12,234 nucleotides of DNA from an uncultured Collinsella sp. (GTDB lineage Bacteria; Actinomycetota; Coriobacteriia; Coriobacteriales; Coriobacteriaceae): assembly GCA_900549335.1 (NCBI GenBank), contig UROJ01000018.1:1-12234 (forward strand), written 5' to 3'. Numbering within the stretch: position 1 is the stretch's first letter; the number at the start of each line of letters is the position of its first letter. Below the pieces are notes generated by a model. It worked only from the letters and a program-made list of their open reading frames with translations, had not been told where the DNA came from and ran no database searches. Position numbers and translations under genes: made by a program. This document shows positions 1 to 6,915 of this stretch, piece by piece.

Positions 1-383
1 TTACGGAGACGTTTGACCCCACGATGTTTGCCAGGCTTTCAGATGATATCGGGTCGCTCGACAGGCTTGCTGACTCGCTTGCCGTCGTGGGCGGTGGCGA
101 TCAGTTAAAACTGGTCTGCCAGCGGTATTACTACACCGGCCTGGTTGCCTGCATCGAAAATTTGTGTCTGAGCCCCCATGGGGTGTCTTCAATAGAGCGT
201 TCGGCCCGTTTGCATGATATGCTCGATGCGCAGCGTACCCGTCAGATGGTTGCGGCCCTTAAGGGCAACCATCGTGGCCTAGGTCTGCTCTATGGTTCGA
301 TAGCCAGCGCCAAGCCCATGCGGTGTGCGTTGTATACGCATCTGGCGGCCTTTTTCAATCGTTCGGGCGCCAGGACTGTCTAG
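1..383 (+). CDS. 3' end of an unrecognised gene (possible glycosyltransferase tail), 5'-truncated
   Basis: The frame is open from base 3 to a TAG at 381-383, followed at once by a second TAG. It has no stop before the window edge, so the gene begins outside. The first ATG, at 24, has no ribosome binding site and is probably internal. The visible ~127 residues look largely helical, with aromatic-rich stretches (QRYYYTG near the middle, LGLLYGSIA and ALYTHLAAFF near the end). No catalytic motif is visible. The pattern resembles the helical C-terminal tail that follows the catalytic domain in some family 2 glycosyltransferases of this group, but this is a weak impression. It ends about 130 bases upstream of argR on the same strand. 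No terminator is seen between them, only the argR promoter region. Confidence 0.55.
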   Translation, partial: TETFDPTMFARLSDDIGSLDRLADSLAVVGGGDQLKLVCQRYYYTGLVACIENLCLSPHGVSSIERSARLHDMLDAQRTRQMVAALKGNHRGLGLLYGSIASAKPMRCALYTHLAAFFNRSGARTV

Positions 384-392
384 TAGCGTGAT

Positions 393-426
393 TTTCGAAA
401 TAAATTGCATGGAATTGTTTCGAAAT
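393..426. repeat. Two TTTCGAAA palindromes, 25 bases apart
   Basis: The 9-mer TTTCGAAAT occurs at 393-401 and again at 418-426. Each contains the 8-base palindrome TTTCGAAA. Both lie in the AT-rich gap upstream of argR, just before the candidate promoter. They could be paired sites for a dimeric regulator or could pair with each other as RNA. The function is inferred from position only. Confidence 0.35.
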
Positions 427-435
427 GCGTTCTTA

Positions 436-485
436 TTCACTAAAACCCTCAAATAGCGCTAAACTATTCAATCACTAAGTGATTG
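436..485 (+). promoter_or_regulatory. Candidate argR promoter with overlapping operator palindrome
   Basis: A weak sigma-70-like pair is present: TTCACT at 436-441 and TAAACT at 460-465, with an 18-base spacer. This would place the transcript start near 472-477. A perfect 17-base palindrome with a central A, CAATCACTAAGTGATTG, occupies 469-485 and would straddle that start. Two ATTCA motifs, the half-site sequence of known ARG boxes, sit at 435-439 and 466-470, so one overlaps each promoter element. Autorepression is common for ArgR family genes. The palindrome itself is not a textbook ARG box, so another regulator is possible. Confidence 0.4.
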
Positions 486-515
486 TCTCCACCATCTTTT
501 GGAGTGAGGTTTTGT

Positions 516-953
516 ATGGCCAAAAAACGCAATGGGCGCCAGGATGCCATCAGAGATATTGTTCGCAATAAGGACGTACGCACGCAGCGCGTTTTGGTAG
601 ACGAGCTTCGCGCCATGGGTTTCGATTGCACGCAGGCGACCGTTTCGCGCGACATCGCGGACATGGGACTGCGTAAGCTTCCCGAGGGCATCTATGTCCT
701 TGCCGAGGACCTGCATCTGCAGCGCATGGTTTCCGAGTTGGTTACCGGCGTACTGCGCACCGATAATCTGGTTATGATCAAGGCGCAGCCCGGTACGGCT
801 TCTGGTATTGCCGCAGCTGTCGATGCTGCGGAGCTGCCCGACGTGCTTGGCTCGCTTGCCGGCAACGACACGATCTTGGTTATTGCGCAGACGGCCGAGG
901 ACGGCGAGCGCCTTGAGGCGCTCATCAACAAGCTGAGTAACTCTCACAAGTAG
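516..953 (+). CDS. argR: Arginine repressor ArgR
   Basis: This is a 145-residue protein, close to the usual ~150 for ArgR/AhrC. The N-terminal half is the winged helix DNA-binding domain, with the family signature TQATVSRDI at residues 39-47. The C-terminal half is the hexamerisation and L-arginine-binding domain: GTASGIAAAVDA at 93-104 and GSLAGNDTILVI at 112-123, where Asp118 matches the arginine-contacting acidic residue of the family. Known members bind arginine as a hexamer and repress arginine biosynthesis or activate catabolism. I chose the ATG at 516 because GAGG at 506-509 sits 6 bases upstream. A longer frame from a TTG at 483 would start inside the palindromic operator and lacks a binding site. 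No arg structural gene is visible nearby, so it acts in trans. Confidence 0.95.
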   Translation: MAKKRNGRQDAIRDIVRNKDVRTQRVLVDELRAMGFDCTQATVSRDIADMGLRKLPEGIYVLAEDLHLQRMVSELVTGVLRTDNLVMIKAQPGTASGIAAAVDAAELPDVLGSLAGNDTILVIAQTAEDGERLEALINKLSNSHK

Positions 954-1002
954 GGGAGTAGCGGCGCTGCTGCTGTGCCGATTGTTGCTATAGGTAATTA
1001 CC

Positions 1003-1033
1003 GGGGGCGTTGACGAAGGTCAGCGCCCTTTTT
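1003..1033 (+). terminator. Intrinsic terminator after argR
   Basis: GGGCGTTGAC at 1005-1014 pairs with GTCAGCGCCC at 1019-1028 (10 pairs, one of them G-U) around a GAAG loop. Five T residues follow at 1029-1033. It lies about 50 bases after the argR stop on the same strand. The 17 bases from the loop through the T-tract (1015-1031) recur exactly in the terminator after tyrS. Confidence 0.9.
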
Positions 1034-1102
1034 GCATACCAGTGCCTGTTGCCCTATCGGTCCTGTAGCCGGAGCCGTCGCGGCATCTTGTGGCATCTGC
1101 CG

Positions 1103-1146
1103 AAATAAAGAAGCGCCCGAGCAGCGTACGTGCTGCTCGGGCGCTT
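1103..1146 (-). terminator. Intrinsic terminator of the PBP gene
   Basis: A perfect 15-bp stem pairs AAGCGCCCGAGCAGC at 1111-1125 with its complement at 1132-1146, around a six-base loop. On the minus strand the stem is followed by a T-rich run (CTTTATTT across 1110-1103). It starts about 23 bases past the PBP stop. On the plus strand it is followed by only TTT, so it may also block weak readthrough from argR, whose own terminator lies just beyond it. Confidence 0.88.
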
Positions 1147-1168
1147 TGGTGTCAGTCGTCCTTTGCGC

Positions 1169-3376
1169 TTACTGGCCCGTTGAAGGATCGGGCGTGGGGG
1201 TAGGCGTGGGAGTAGGCGAAGGGTCGGGAGTAGGGGTGGGAGTAGGAGTGGGAGCAGGAGAGCCGCCCTCGCCGCCGCTACCGTCGCCGCCGGTCGTACC
1301 GTCTCCGCCGGTGGTACCGTTTCCGCCGGTCGTATCGCCATCCGTGGTCTCGGTCGTCGTGGTAGTCGTCGTGGTGGTGGTTACCTCCTCGTCTTTGTCT
1401 TCCTTGTCTTCCGACTTCTTGGCGTTGCTGGTGCCGTAGAACTTCCAGACGTTATTGTTCTTGTACGTGGGAGCCGTTCCGGTCGGGAACTCCTCGCGCT
1501 CGGTTCCGGCCAAAACAGTGTTCATGAACTTCTTAAAGACGGGCAGGTTGGTGCTGTCGCCCAGCAGGTCTGTACCGTACTTTTGGATGGGAATCTCGCC
1601 AGCGGAATAACCGGTCCACAGGGCGCATGCCAGTTGCGGCGTGTAGCCGCAGAACCACAGGTTGGTGGTGTTGTCAGTGGTGCCCGTCTTGCCGGCATAG
1701 GGCTGGTTGACGCTCAGCGCGCCGGCGGCACCCGTGCCGCTGCCCTGCATGACACCGGATAGAACGTCGGTAACCGCGGCAGCCTCGCCTTCGGTGAGCA
1801 CCTGCGTGGGATTGTCGGTGTGCTGGTACAGAACCGAGCCGGTACGCGAGTCGATCTCGGTGATGGCGATCGGCTGGCGATAATAGCCGCCGTTGGCAAA
1901 CGTTGCGTAGGCCGATGCCATCTCGAGCGGCGAGATGGACCCGGTGCCGAGCGTCATGACGGGAACGTCCTCGATATTGTCCTTGGCGGGATCGATGCCG
2001 AGCTTTTTGACGAGCGACATGATCTTGTTGTTGCCGATGGCTTCTGCCACCTGAATGTAGCCGGTGTTGGATGAGTATGCCGTTGCCTGCTTAAGCGTGA
2101 TGTTGCCATAGCTTTGGTTGGCATAGTTTTGCACCTTGGTCGTGGTGCCCTTGGCTGTAAGAGGCGAGTTGCAGTTGAGGGTGACGTTGGGGTTCATGCC
2201 GTTTTGGATGGCAGTTGCCAGCGTAAAGGCCTTAAACGTGGAGCCCACGGGGCGCTTGGCCGTGGCATGGTTTACGTGGTTCTCGTCGGCGTTGTAGTCG
2301 TAGCCGCCCACCATGCACTTGATGTAGCCGGTCTTGGGGTCGACGACGACCATGCCCATGTCCAGGCCGTCAAGCGAGAGCGTGTCGAGCTGCTCGCGGA
2401 CGGCATTCTCTGCCACCTGCTGCATCGTGGGGTCGATGGTGGTCTTGACGGTCAGGCCGCCCTTAAAGAGCACGTCGGTCGAGAACTCCTGCTCCAGCAG
2501 CTGCTTGACGTAGGAGACAAAGTAGGGCTGCGAGTATACGTCGACGCCGCTGCCCGAGATTTCGGTCACGTTGAGGGTGATGGGCTCGGCCTGTGCGGCA
2601 TCGTGCTCCTCCTGGGTGATGTGGCCCAGGCGCAGCATGTTGTCGAGAACCTTGTTGCGGCGGGACAGTGCCAGATCGGGATTGACCGTGGGGTCGTACT
2701 GCGAAGGCGAGTTGGGAAGGCCGATGAGTAGCGCGGCCTCGCTCAGGGTGAGGTCGGCGGCGCTCTTGGACAGATAGGTCTCGGCTGCGGCCTCGATGCC
2801 GTAGGCGCCGTGGCCGTAATAGATGGTGTTGAGGTACATCATGAGGATCTCGTCTTTGGAGTACATGTCCTCCATCTTGATGGCGATGTAGGCCTCGCGC
2901 ACCTTACGCTCAATGGTCGAGTCGAACTGCTCCTCCTGCAGGATGGTGTTGCGCACAAGCTGCTGGGTGATAGTCGAGGCGCCTTCGTGCCCGCCGCCGA
3001 GGGTTGCCACCGCAGCACGCGCGATACCCCACAGGTCGATACCGCCGTGCTCGTAGAAGCGCTCGTCCTCGACGTCAACGGTGCCCTGCAGCACGTAGGG
3101 GGAGACCTCGTCCTTGGTGATGGATTTGCGGTTTTGCGTGTAGAAGCTCGCGATCTTGTTGCCGTTGCAGTCGACGATCTCGGTGGGCTCGCTCACCAGA
3201 TACGCGTTGGCGTCGGTGTAGTCGGGCAGATCGGACAGCCAGCGGTTGACGTTGCCGACCATGCCGATGCCAAACGCCACGCCCGCAATCAGCAGAAAGC
3301 CCAAAAACGAGAGCAGGATTATGGGCAGGGCGTGCGTCTTTGAACGGCTGTGTCCCTGTCGTTGGCGAGGACCCAT
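1169..3376 (-). CDS. Class A penicillin-binding protein (bifunctional PBP1A-type)
   Basis: This 735-residue enzyme polymerises glycan strands from lipid II and cross-links their peptides at the outer face of the membrane. A basic N-terminus precedes one membrane anchor at about residues 17-39. The glycosyltransferase (GT51) domain follows, with the catalytic motif EDERFYEHGG at 103-112 (Glu103), GASTITQQLVRN at 132-143, and an RKVREA / KDEIL / YLNTIYYG block to about 190. The transpeptidase domain has SxxK (Ser379-Lys382, in GSTFKAF), SxN (Ser435-Asn437) and KTGT (563-566), so all catalytic residues are present. The last ~95 residues form a low-complexity tail: Lys/Asp/Glu-rich, then ten Thr, Gly-Gly-x-Gly-Thr-Thr repeats and Pro-Thr repeats, probably a wall-spanning linker. 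I chose the ATG at 3374-3376 because GGAGG lies 7 bases upstream. The frame stays open 41 codons further, but that part has no such signal. Confidence 0.95.
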   Translation of the reverse strand: MGPRQRQGHSRSKTHALPIILLSFLGFLLIAGVAFGIGMVGNVNRWLSDLPDYTDANAYLVSEPTEIVDCNGNKIASFYTQNRKSITKDEVSPYVLQGTVDVEDERFYEHGGIDLWGIARAAVATLGGGHEGASTITQQLVRNTILQEEQFDSTIERKVREAYIAIKMEDMYSKDEILMMYLNTIYYGHGAYGIEAAAETYLSKSAADLTLSEAALLIGLPNSPSQYDPTVNPDLALSRRNKVLDNMLRLGHITQEEHDAAQAEPITLNVTEISGSGVDVYSQPYFVSYVKQLLEQEFSTDVLFKGGLTVKTTIDPTMQQVAENAVREQLDTLSLDGLDMGMVVVDPKTGYIKCMVGGYDYNADENHVNHATAKRPVGSTFKAFTLATAIQNGMNPNVTLNCNSPLTAKGTTTKVQNYANQSYGNITLKQATAYSSNTGYIQVAEAIGNNKIMSLVKKLGIDPAKDNIEDVPVMTLGTGSISPLEMASAYATFANGGYYRQPIAITEIDSRTGSVLYQHTDNPTQVLTEGEAAAVTDVLSGVMQGSGTGAAGALSVNQPYAGKTGTTDNTTNLWFCGYTPQLACALWTGYSAGEIPIQKYGTDLLGDSTNLPVFKKFMNTVLAGTEREEFPTGTAPTYKNNNVWKFYGTSNAKKSEDKEDKDEEVTTTTTTTTTTETTDGDTTGGNGTTGGDGTTGGDGSGGEGGSPAPTPTPTPTPDPSPTPTPTPTPDPSTGQ
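1172..1261 (-). repeat. Pro-Thr codon repeat in the PBP tail
   Basis: The last 30 codons of the PBP gene are an imperfect Pro-Thr alternation: two runs of PTPTPTPTPDP separated by a Ser-Pro pair, ending in STGQ. At DNA level it is a G-rich imperfect hexamer array (variants of gtgggagta on the plus strand) that could change length by slippage. Such tails are typical of extracellular spacer regions. Confidence 0.75.
1283..1336 (-). repeat. Three 18-base tandem repeats in the PBP tail
   Basis: Units lie at 1283-1300, 1301-1318 and 1319-1336, differing at a few positions. Each encodes a Gly-Gly-(Asp/Asn)-Gly-Thr-Thr-like hexapeptide. Next to them, 1352-1381 encodes ten consecutive Thr with mixed codons (acc, acg, act). 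The mixed codons argue that the Thr tract is held at protein level and is not a recent slippage product. Confidence 0.75.
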
Positions 3377-3538
3377 ATATTGACCTCCAGGTATGTCGTG
3401 CCGGACGGTGGATGTGCCGTCGGGGCAGGATGGACATAAGTTATTACACGATAAACCAAACGGGGCGCGCGAGGCCTCGTGTATGCTGGAAGACGGCATT
3501 TTTCAGAGTGAATGCATACCTTGGTAAGGAGTTTGTCG
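3377..3538. promoter_or_regulatory. Divergent promoter region between the PBP and U32 genes
   Basis: Both genes need start signals in these 162 bases. The PBP ribosome binding site is GGAGG at 3388-3384 (minus strand) and the U32 one is AAGGAG at 3526-3531. An AT-rich patch at 3436-3460 offers a poor minus-strand promoter candidate: TTGGTT at 3459-3454 and TATGTC at 3438-3433, with a 15-base spacer. On the plus strand TATGCT at 3482-3487 could be a -10 without a clear -35. A 10-base palindrome, CGAGGCCTCG, lies at 3470-3479. GTATGC at 3481-3486 is the inverse of GCATAC at 3514-3519. No individual promoter is convincing. Confidence 0.35.
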
Positions 3539-5497
3539 ATGGCGATTCGGGCGATGGGGCCGAGCGGACAATGCGAGACTGGATTGGATGTCGTCAGTGC
3601 GGCGCTGCCCGAGCTGCTGGCGCCGGCGGGCGGACTCGACCAGATGCTTGCGGCTATCGCCGCGGGTACCGATGCCATCTATGCGGGGTTGGGCGGCTTT
3701 AACGCCCGTGTGAGCGCCCACGGCTTTACGGATGACGAGTTTGCGCGCGGCTGCGCCGTGGCGCATGCCCATGGCGTGCGTGTGTACGTGACGCTCAACG
3801 TGTTCGTGTTTGACGATGAGTTGTCCGACGCGGTGGCGTTGGGAGCTCATGCACTGGAGCTGGGCGCCGATGCTCTGATTGTGGTCGATGCCGGGTTGGC
3901 CTGCGCGCTGAGCGCGGCGATTCCCGGGGTCGAGATTCACCTGTCTACGCAGGCGGGCGTTCATAGCGAAGGCGCCGTGCGGCTTGCCGCCGATGAGTTG
4001 GGGGTCGAGCGCGTGACGACGGCGCGCGAGCTGACGGTCGACGAGATTGCGGCGCTCTGTGCCACGGGCGTGCCCATCGAGGTATTCTGCCACGGTGCGA
4101 TTTGCATCGGCTATTCGGGGGCGTGCGAGTTCTCGGCCCTGCGGCGTGGACGATCGGCGATGCGCGGCGACTGCACACAGCCGTGCCGTCTGGCGTACGA
4201 CCTAGTGGACGAGGCGGGACAGAGCGTTGTCGCCGTTGAGGGGGATCGTCTGCTGTGTCCGCATGACTATCTGGGTATTGCGCATCTGCCCGAGCTTGTA
4301 GATGCCGGCGTGGCGTCGCTCAAGATCGAGGGGCGCATGAAGAACCCCGATTACGTATTCAACGTGGTGCGGGTTTGGCGCCGGGCGCTCGATATGCTGC
4401 GCGACGGCGCGTGGGACCCCGGTGCCGTGGAAGAGCTTGAGCGCGAGCTGGGAAGGTCGTTTAACCGTGGGTTTACCGATGCGTACCTGCGAGGGCGTTC
4501 GGGTGCCGAGCTGATGAGCTTTGAGCGTGCAATTAACCAGGGCGTGCGCGTGGGGCGCTTGGTCGCTGTGGGCCACGAAGAGGTGACCGTTGAGCTCGAT
4601 GCCGCCGTGGCGGCGGGTGACACGCTCGAGATTCGGTTCTATCCGGGCGTCGACGCGCGCCCCGATGTGCCCAAGCGCTGGCCGCAGGTGCCCTGCCCGG
4701 TGGATGCCGCAGCGGGGAAGCGCGTCGTCGTGCATTGCAAGCGTAAGGTTGACACGGGCTGCGAGGTATACCTGATTCGCAGCGCCGGCGTGTTGGATCA
4801 GACAGCGGCGGTGTTGGAGCGCATGCGGGCCGAGGCGGATGCGATTGCACCCGTTGCGCGCGCCGTTGAGGTGCTGCCCTTTGAGGACGTTGCGGTGGAT
4901 GGCGGTGCGTCGACGGAGTTGGCGGAGCGCGCGGTTCCCGCTCACATGGTTTTTGCTTGGCAGCTGATGGATGCCGATCCGCGCGGAGAACGCGATTTAT
5001 CCGACGCCGTTGTGGTGCTGGACGAGGTGTGCCGCACGGGTGACGTTGATCGGACCCGCTCACTTATGCAGCGTGCCGGGCGCGTCGTCTGCCGCAACCT
5101 GGGACAGGTGGTGATCGCTCGCGAGCTGGGCATGACGTTTGACGTGGCGGCGCCGGTGTTCTGCGCGAATCGGGTCACGCTTACCTGGCTGCGCGGACTC
5201 GGGGCGGGGCGGGTGTACTTGTCGGCCGAGTTGCTCGGCAATGATGCGGAGCGTGTTGCCGAGCTTGCCGCTTGTCCCGGTGTCTTGGGGCCTGTCGATG
5301 CCGACCGTCCCGAGCTCATGGTGTGCGAGCACTGCTTGCTGACTGCCGAGGGCGCCTGCGCCACGGATGCAACGGGGCAGGTCCGTTGCCGTGACTGCTC
5401 GCGCCGTCAGCAGGCGCGCTTTTTGGTCGAACGTGACGGCACGCGTTTGCCGGTCGTTATCGACGCGTGCGGCAGGACGAGGATTTTCCTGTCGTAG
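3539..5497 (+). CDS. U32-family protein, probable tRNA/rRNA hydroxylation enzyme (TrhP/RlhA type)
   Basis: This 652-residue protein opens with the U32 barrel signature ELLAPAGGLDQMLAAIAAGTDAIYAGLG (residues ~25-52). The family motif EVFCHGAICIGYSGAC follows at 181-196, then CTQPC at 212-216. Cys189, Cys196, Cys212 and Cys216 match the four cysteines thought to hold an iron-sulfur cluster in this family. SLKIEGRMKNPDYV follows the barrel. The C-terminal part ends in a second cysteine group (Cys596, 599, 607, 617, 620; C-x2-C ... C-x2-C) before a short closing domain. U32 proteins were annotated as collagenase-like peptidases, but characterised relatives (TrhP, RlhA) hydroxylate uridine in tRNA or cytidine in 23S rRNA using prephenate. 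The length matches the long RlhA-type members, but I cannot decide the substrate. The ATG at 3539 follows AAGGAG by 7 bases; an earlier ATG at 3512 has no such signal. Confidence 0.85.
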   Translation: MAIRAMGPSGQCETGLDVVSAALPELLAPAGGLDQMLAAIAAGTDAIYAGLGGFNARVSAHGFTDDEFARGCAVAHAHGVRVYVTLNVFVFDDELSDAVALGAHALELGADALIVVDAGLACALSAAIPGVEIHLSTQAGVHSEGAVRLAADELGVERVTTARELTVDEIAALCATGVPIEVFCHGAICIGYSGACEFSALRRGRSAMRGDCTQPCRLAYDLVDEAGQSVVAVEGDRLLCPHDYLGIAHLPELVDAGVASLKIEGRMKNPDYVFNVVRVWRRALDMLRDGAWDPGAVEELERELGRSFNRGFTDAYLRGRSGAELMSFERAINQGVRVGRLVAVGHEEVTVELDAAVAAGDTLEIRFYPGVDARPDVPKRWPQVPCPVDAAAGKRVVVHCKRKVDTGCEVYLIRSAGVLDQTAAVLERMRAEADAIAPVARAVEVLPFEDVAVDGGASTELAERAVPAHMVFAWQLMDADPRGERDLSDAVVVLDEVCRTGDVDRTRSLMQRAGRVVCRNLGQVVIARELGMTFDVAAPVFCANRVTLTWLRGLGAGRVYLSAELLGNDAERVAELAACPGVLGPVDADRPELMVCEHCLLTAEGACATDATGQVRCRDCSRRQQARFLVERDGTRLPVVIDACGRTRIFLS

Positions 5498-5520
5498 GTG
5501 CCGCGTCGCGCTGTTTTGGT

Positions 5521-5594
5521 TATTATTAATGGGTTTATGAACTTCCAGCACCGCCGTATCCGGTGAGGGTGCTATAGCAAAAGGAGGATACCCA
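5521..5594 (+). promoter_or_regulatory. tyrS promoter and leader region
   Basis: TATTAT at 5521-5526 is a 5-of-6 match to a -10 box, but I find no good -35. The short leader can fold two ways: AGCACC at 5547-5552 with GGTGCT at 5568-5573, or CACCG at 5549-5553 with CGGTG at 5561-5565. These pairings exclude each other. A strong ribosome binding site AAGGAGG at 5581-5587 lies 7 bases before the ATG. The leader is too short for a T-box and lacks the T-box anti-terminator sequence. Confidence 0.4.
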
Positions 5595-6806
5595 ATGCTG
5601 TCTGTTGACGAGCAAATGCGTATCATCACCTCGGGTGCAGCGCAGATCGTCCCCGAGGCCGACCTTCGCAAGAAGCTTGAGAAGGGCGAGCCCCTCAACA
5701 TCAAGCTCGGCGTCGATCCCACCAGCCCCGACCTGCACCTGGGCCATGCCGTGCCCCTGCGCAAGATGCGTCAGTTCCAGGACCTGGGCCACAACGTCAC
5801 CCTTATCATCGGCAACGGCACTGCGCTGATCGGCGACCCCTCGGGCAAGAACTCCACCCGCCCGCAGCTTTCGCAGGAGCAGATCGAGGCCAACGCCGAG
5901 ACCTACGTGAGCCAGGCCATGAAGATCCTGGACCCCGAGAAGACCACCATCGTGCACAACGGCGACTGGATCCTTTCGATGGACCTGGCCGGCCTGCTGC
6001 AGGTGTGCTCCAAGTTCACCGTCGCCCGCATCCTTGAGCGCGACGACTTTACCAAGCGCTACCAGTCCCAGACGCCGATTGCCCTGCACGAGTTTCTGTA
6101 CCCCGTGATGCAGGCCTTCGACTCCGTTCAGATCAAGGCCGACGTCGAGATGGGCGGCACCGACCAGCTCTTCAACCTGCTCGCCGGCCGCGAGCTCATG
6201 GAGAAGATGGGCATGGAGCCGCAGATCGCGCTTACCATGCCGCTGCTCGAGGGCACCGACGGCGTGCGCAAGATGTCCAAGTCCTATGGCAACTACATCG
6301 GCCTGACCGACGCTCCCAAGGATATGTTCGGCAAGACCATGTCCATCCCCGACGAGATGATCGGCAAGTACTATCGTCTGGCCAGCTCGCTCGCCCCGGC
6401 CGAGGTCGACAAGATCGATGCCGCCCTGGCCGATGGCTCCGCCGACCCCTACGAGCTCAAGCGCGCTCTAGGCCGCGACCTGTGCGACACCTACCACGGT
6501 GCTGGCGCCGGCGACGAGGCTCAGGCCGAGTTCGACCGTGTGTTCAAGGAGGGCCAGCTTGCCGACTTCCCCGAGAAGCACGTTGAGCTGACCGTCAACG
6601 ACGAGGGCCAGATTTACCTCGCTGGCCTGCTCAAGGACCTGGGCCTTTCGGCCAGCGCCGGTCAGGCCCGCCGCGACATCGACGGCGGCGGCGTCAAGAT
6701 CAACGGCAAGGCTGTGGCTTCCAAGAGCTACAACATCGATCCGAGCGCCCTCAAGCTGGGCGACACCCTCTCCGTAGGCAAGCGCAAGGGCTTTAAGTTG
6801 ATTTAG
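5595..6806 (+). CDS. tyrS: Tyrosyl-tRNA synthetase
   Basis: This is a 403-residue class I aminoacyl-tRNA synthetase that attaches tyrosine to tRNA-Tyr in the cytoplasm. The ATP-binding HIGH motif is HLGH at residues 48-51, in DPTSPDLHLGHAVPL. GDPSGK with the following Arg belongs to the active-site loop. Two-thirds along lies VEMGGTDQLFNLLAGREL. The second signature is KMSKS at 226-230, followed by YGNYIGL. The last ~65 residues form an S4 RNA-binding domain (LLKDLGLSASAGQARRDIDGGGVKING). The KMSKS form and the length fit the TyrZ-like subgroup; the E. coli enzyme has KFGKT at this point. Codon choice is strongly biased to C-ending codons compared with the upstream U32 gene, suggesting high expression. 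The start is fixed by AAGGAGG 7 bases upstream. Confidence 0.97.
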   Translation: MLSVDEQMRIITSGAAQIVPEADLRKKLEKGEPLNIKLGVDPTSPDLHLGHAVPLRKMRQFQDLGHNVTLIIGNGTALIGDPSGKNSTRPQLSQEQIEANAETYVSQAMKILDPEKTTIVHNGDWILSMDLAGLLQVCSKFTVARILERDDFTKRYQSQTPIALHEFLYPVMQAFDSVQIKADVEMGGTDQLFNLLAGRELMEKMGMEPQIALTMPLLEGTDGVRKMSKSYGNYIGLTDAPKDMFGKTMSIPDEMIGKYYRLASSLAPAEVDKIDAALADGSADPYELKRALGRDLCDTYHGAGAGDEAQAEFDRVFKEGQLADFPEKHVELTVNDEGQIYLAGLLKDLGLSASAGQARRDIDGGGVKINGKAVASKSYNIDPSALKLGDTLSVGKRKGFKLI

Positions 6807-6807
6807 T

Positions 6808-6831
6808 TCCGCCGTTCTACCGAACGGCGGA
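6808..6831 (+). other. Perfect hairpin directly after the tyrS stop
   Basis: TCCGCCGTTC at 6808-6817 pairs perfectly with GAACGGCGGA at 6822-6831 around a four-base loop (TACC). It starts one base after the TAG stop. No T-tract follows, so it is not a standard terminator by itself. It may protect the mRNA 3' end or act together with the terminator about 50 bases further on. Confidence 0.7.
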
Positions 6832-6880
6832 CCGGCCGACGCTGCGCGGGCCGCATTTGGACAATCTGACGTTCAACTTC

Positions 6881-6915
6881 AAGGGCGCGACCAGAAGGTC
6901 AGCGCCCTTTCGTTT
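6881..6915 (+). terminator. Intrinsic terminator after tyrS
   Basis: AAGGGCGC at 6881-6888 pairs with GCGCCCTT at 6902-6909, and GACC at 6889-6892 pairs with GGTC at 6897-6900. A6901 is bulged and the loop is AGAA. The T-rich run TTTCGTTT follows from 6908. Bases 6894-6910 are identical to 1015-1031 in the argR terminator. Confidence 0.85.

Noticed and set aside
483..515. Eleven extra N-terminal codons for ArgR from a TTG
   Set aside because: The extension begins inside the operator palindrome, lacks a ribosome binding site and is not a family feature. The ATG at 516 has a well-spaced GAGG.
1032..1439. Plus-strand open frame rich in Val, Gly and Ser
   Set aside because: It is the complement of the low-complexity PBP tail. 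The Val and Gly runs are antisense Thr and Pro-Thr codons, and it also crosses the PBP terminator.
3503..4093. Minus-strand frame (about 196 codons) across the U32 start region
   Set aside because: The U32 protein on the plus strand has a clear ribosome binding site and family motifs. The antisense product is Arg/His-rich and featureless.
5498..5594. T-box riboswitch upstream of tyrS
   Set aside because: There are only about 97 bases between genes, with no T-box sequence and no terminator/antiterminator pair.
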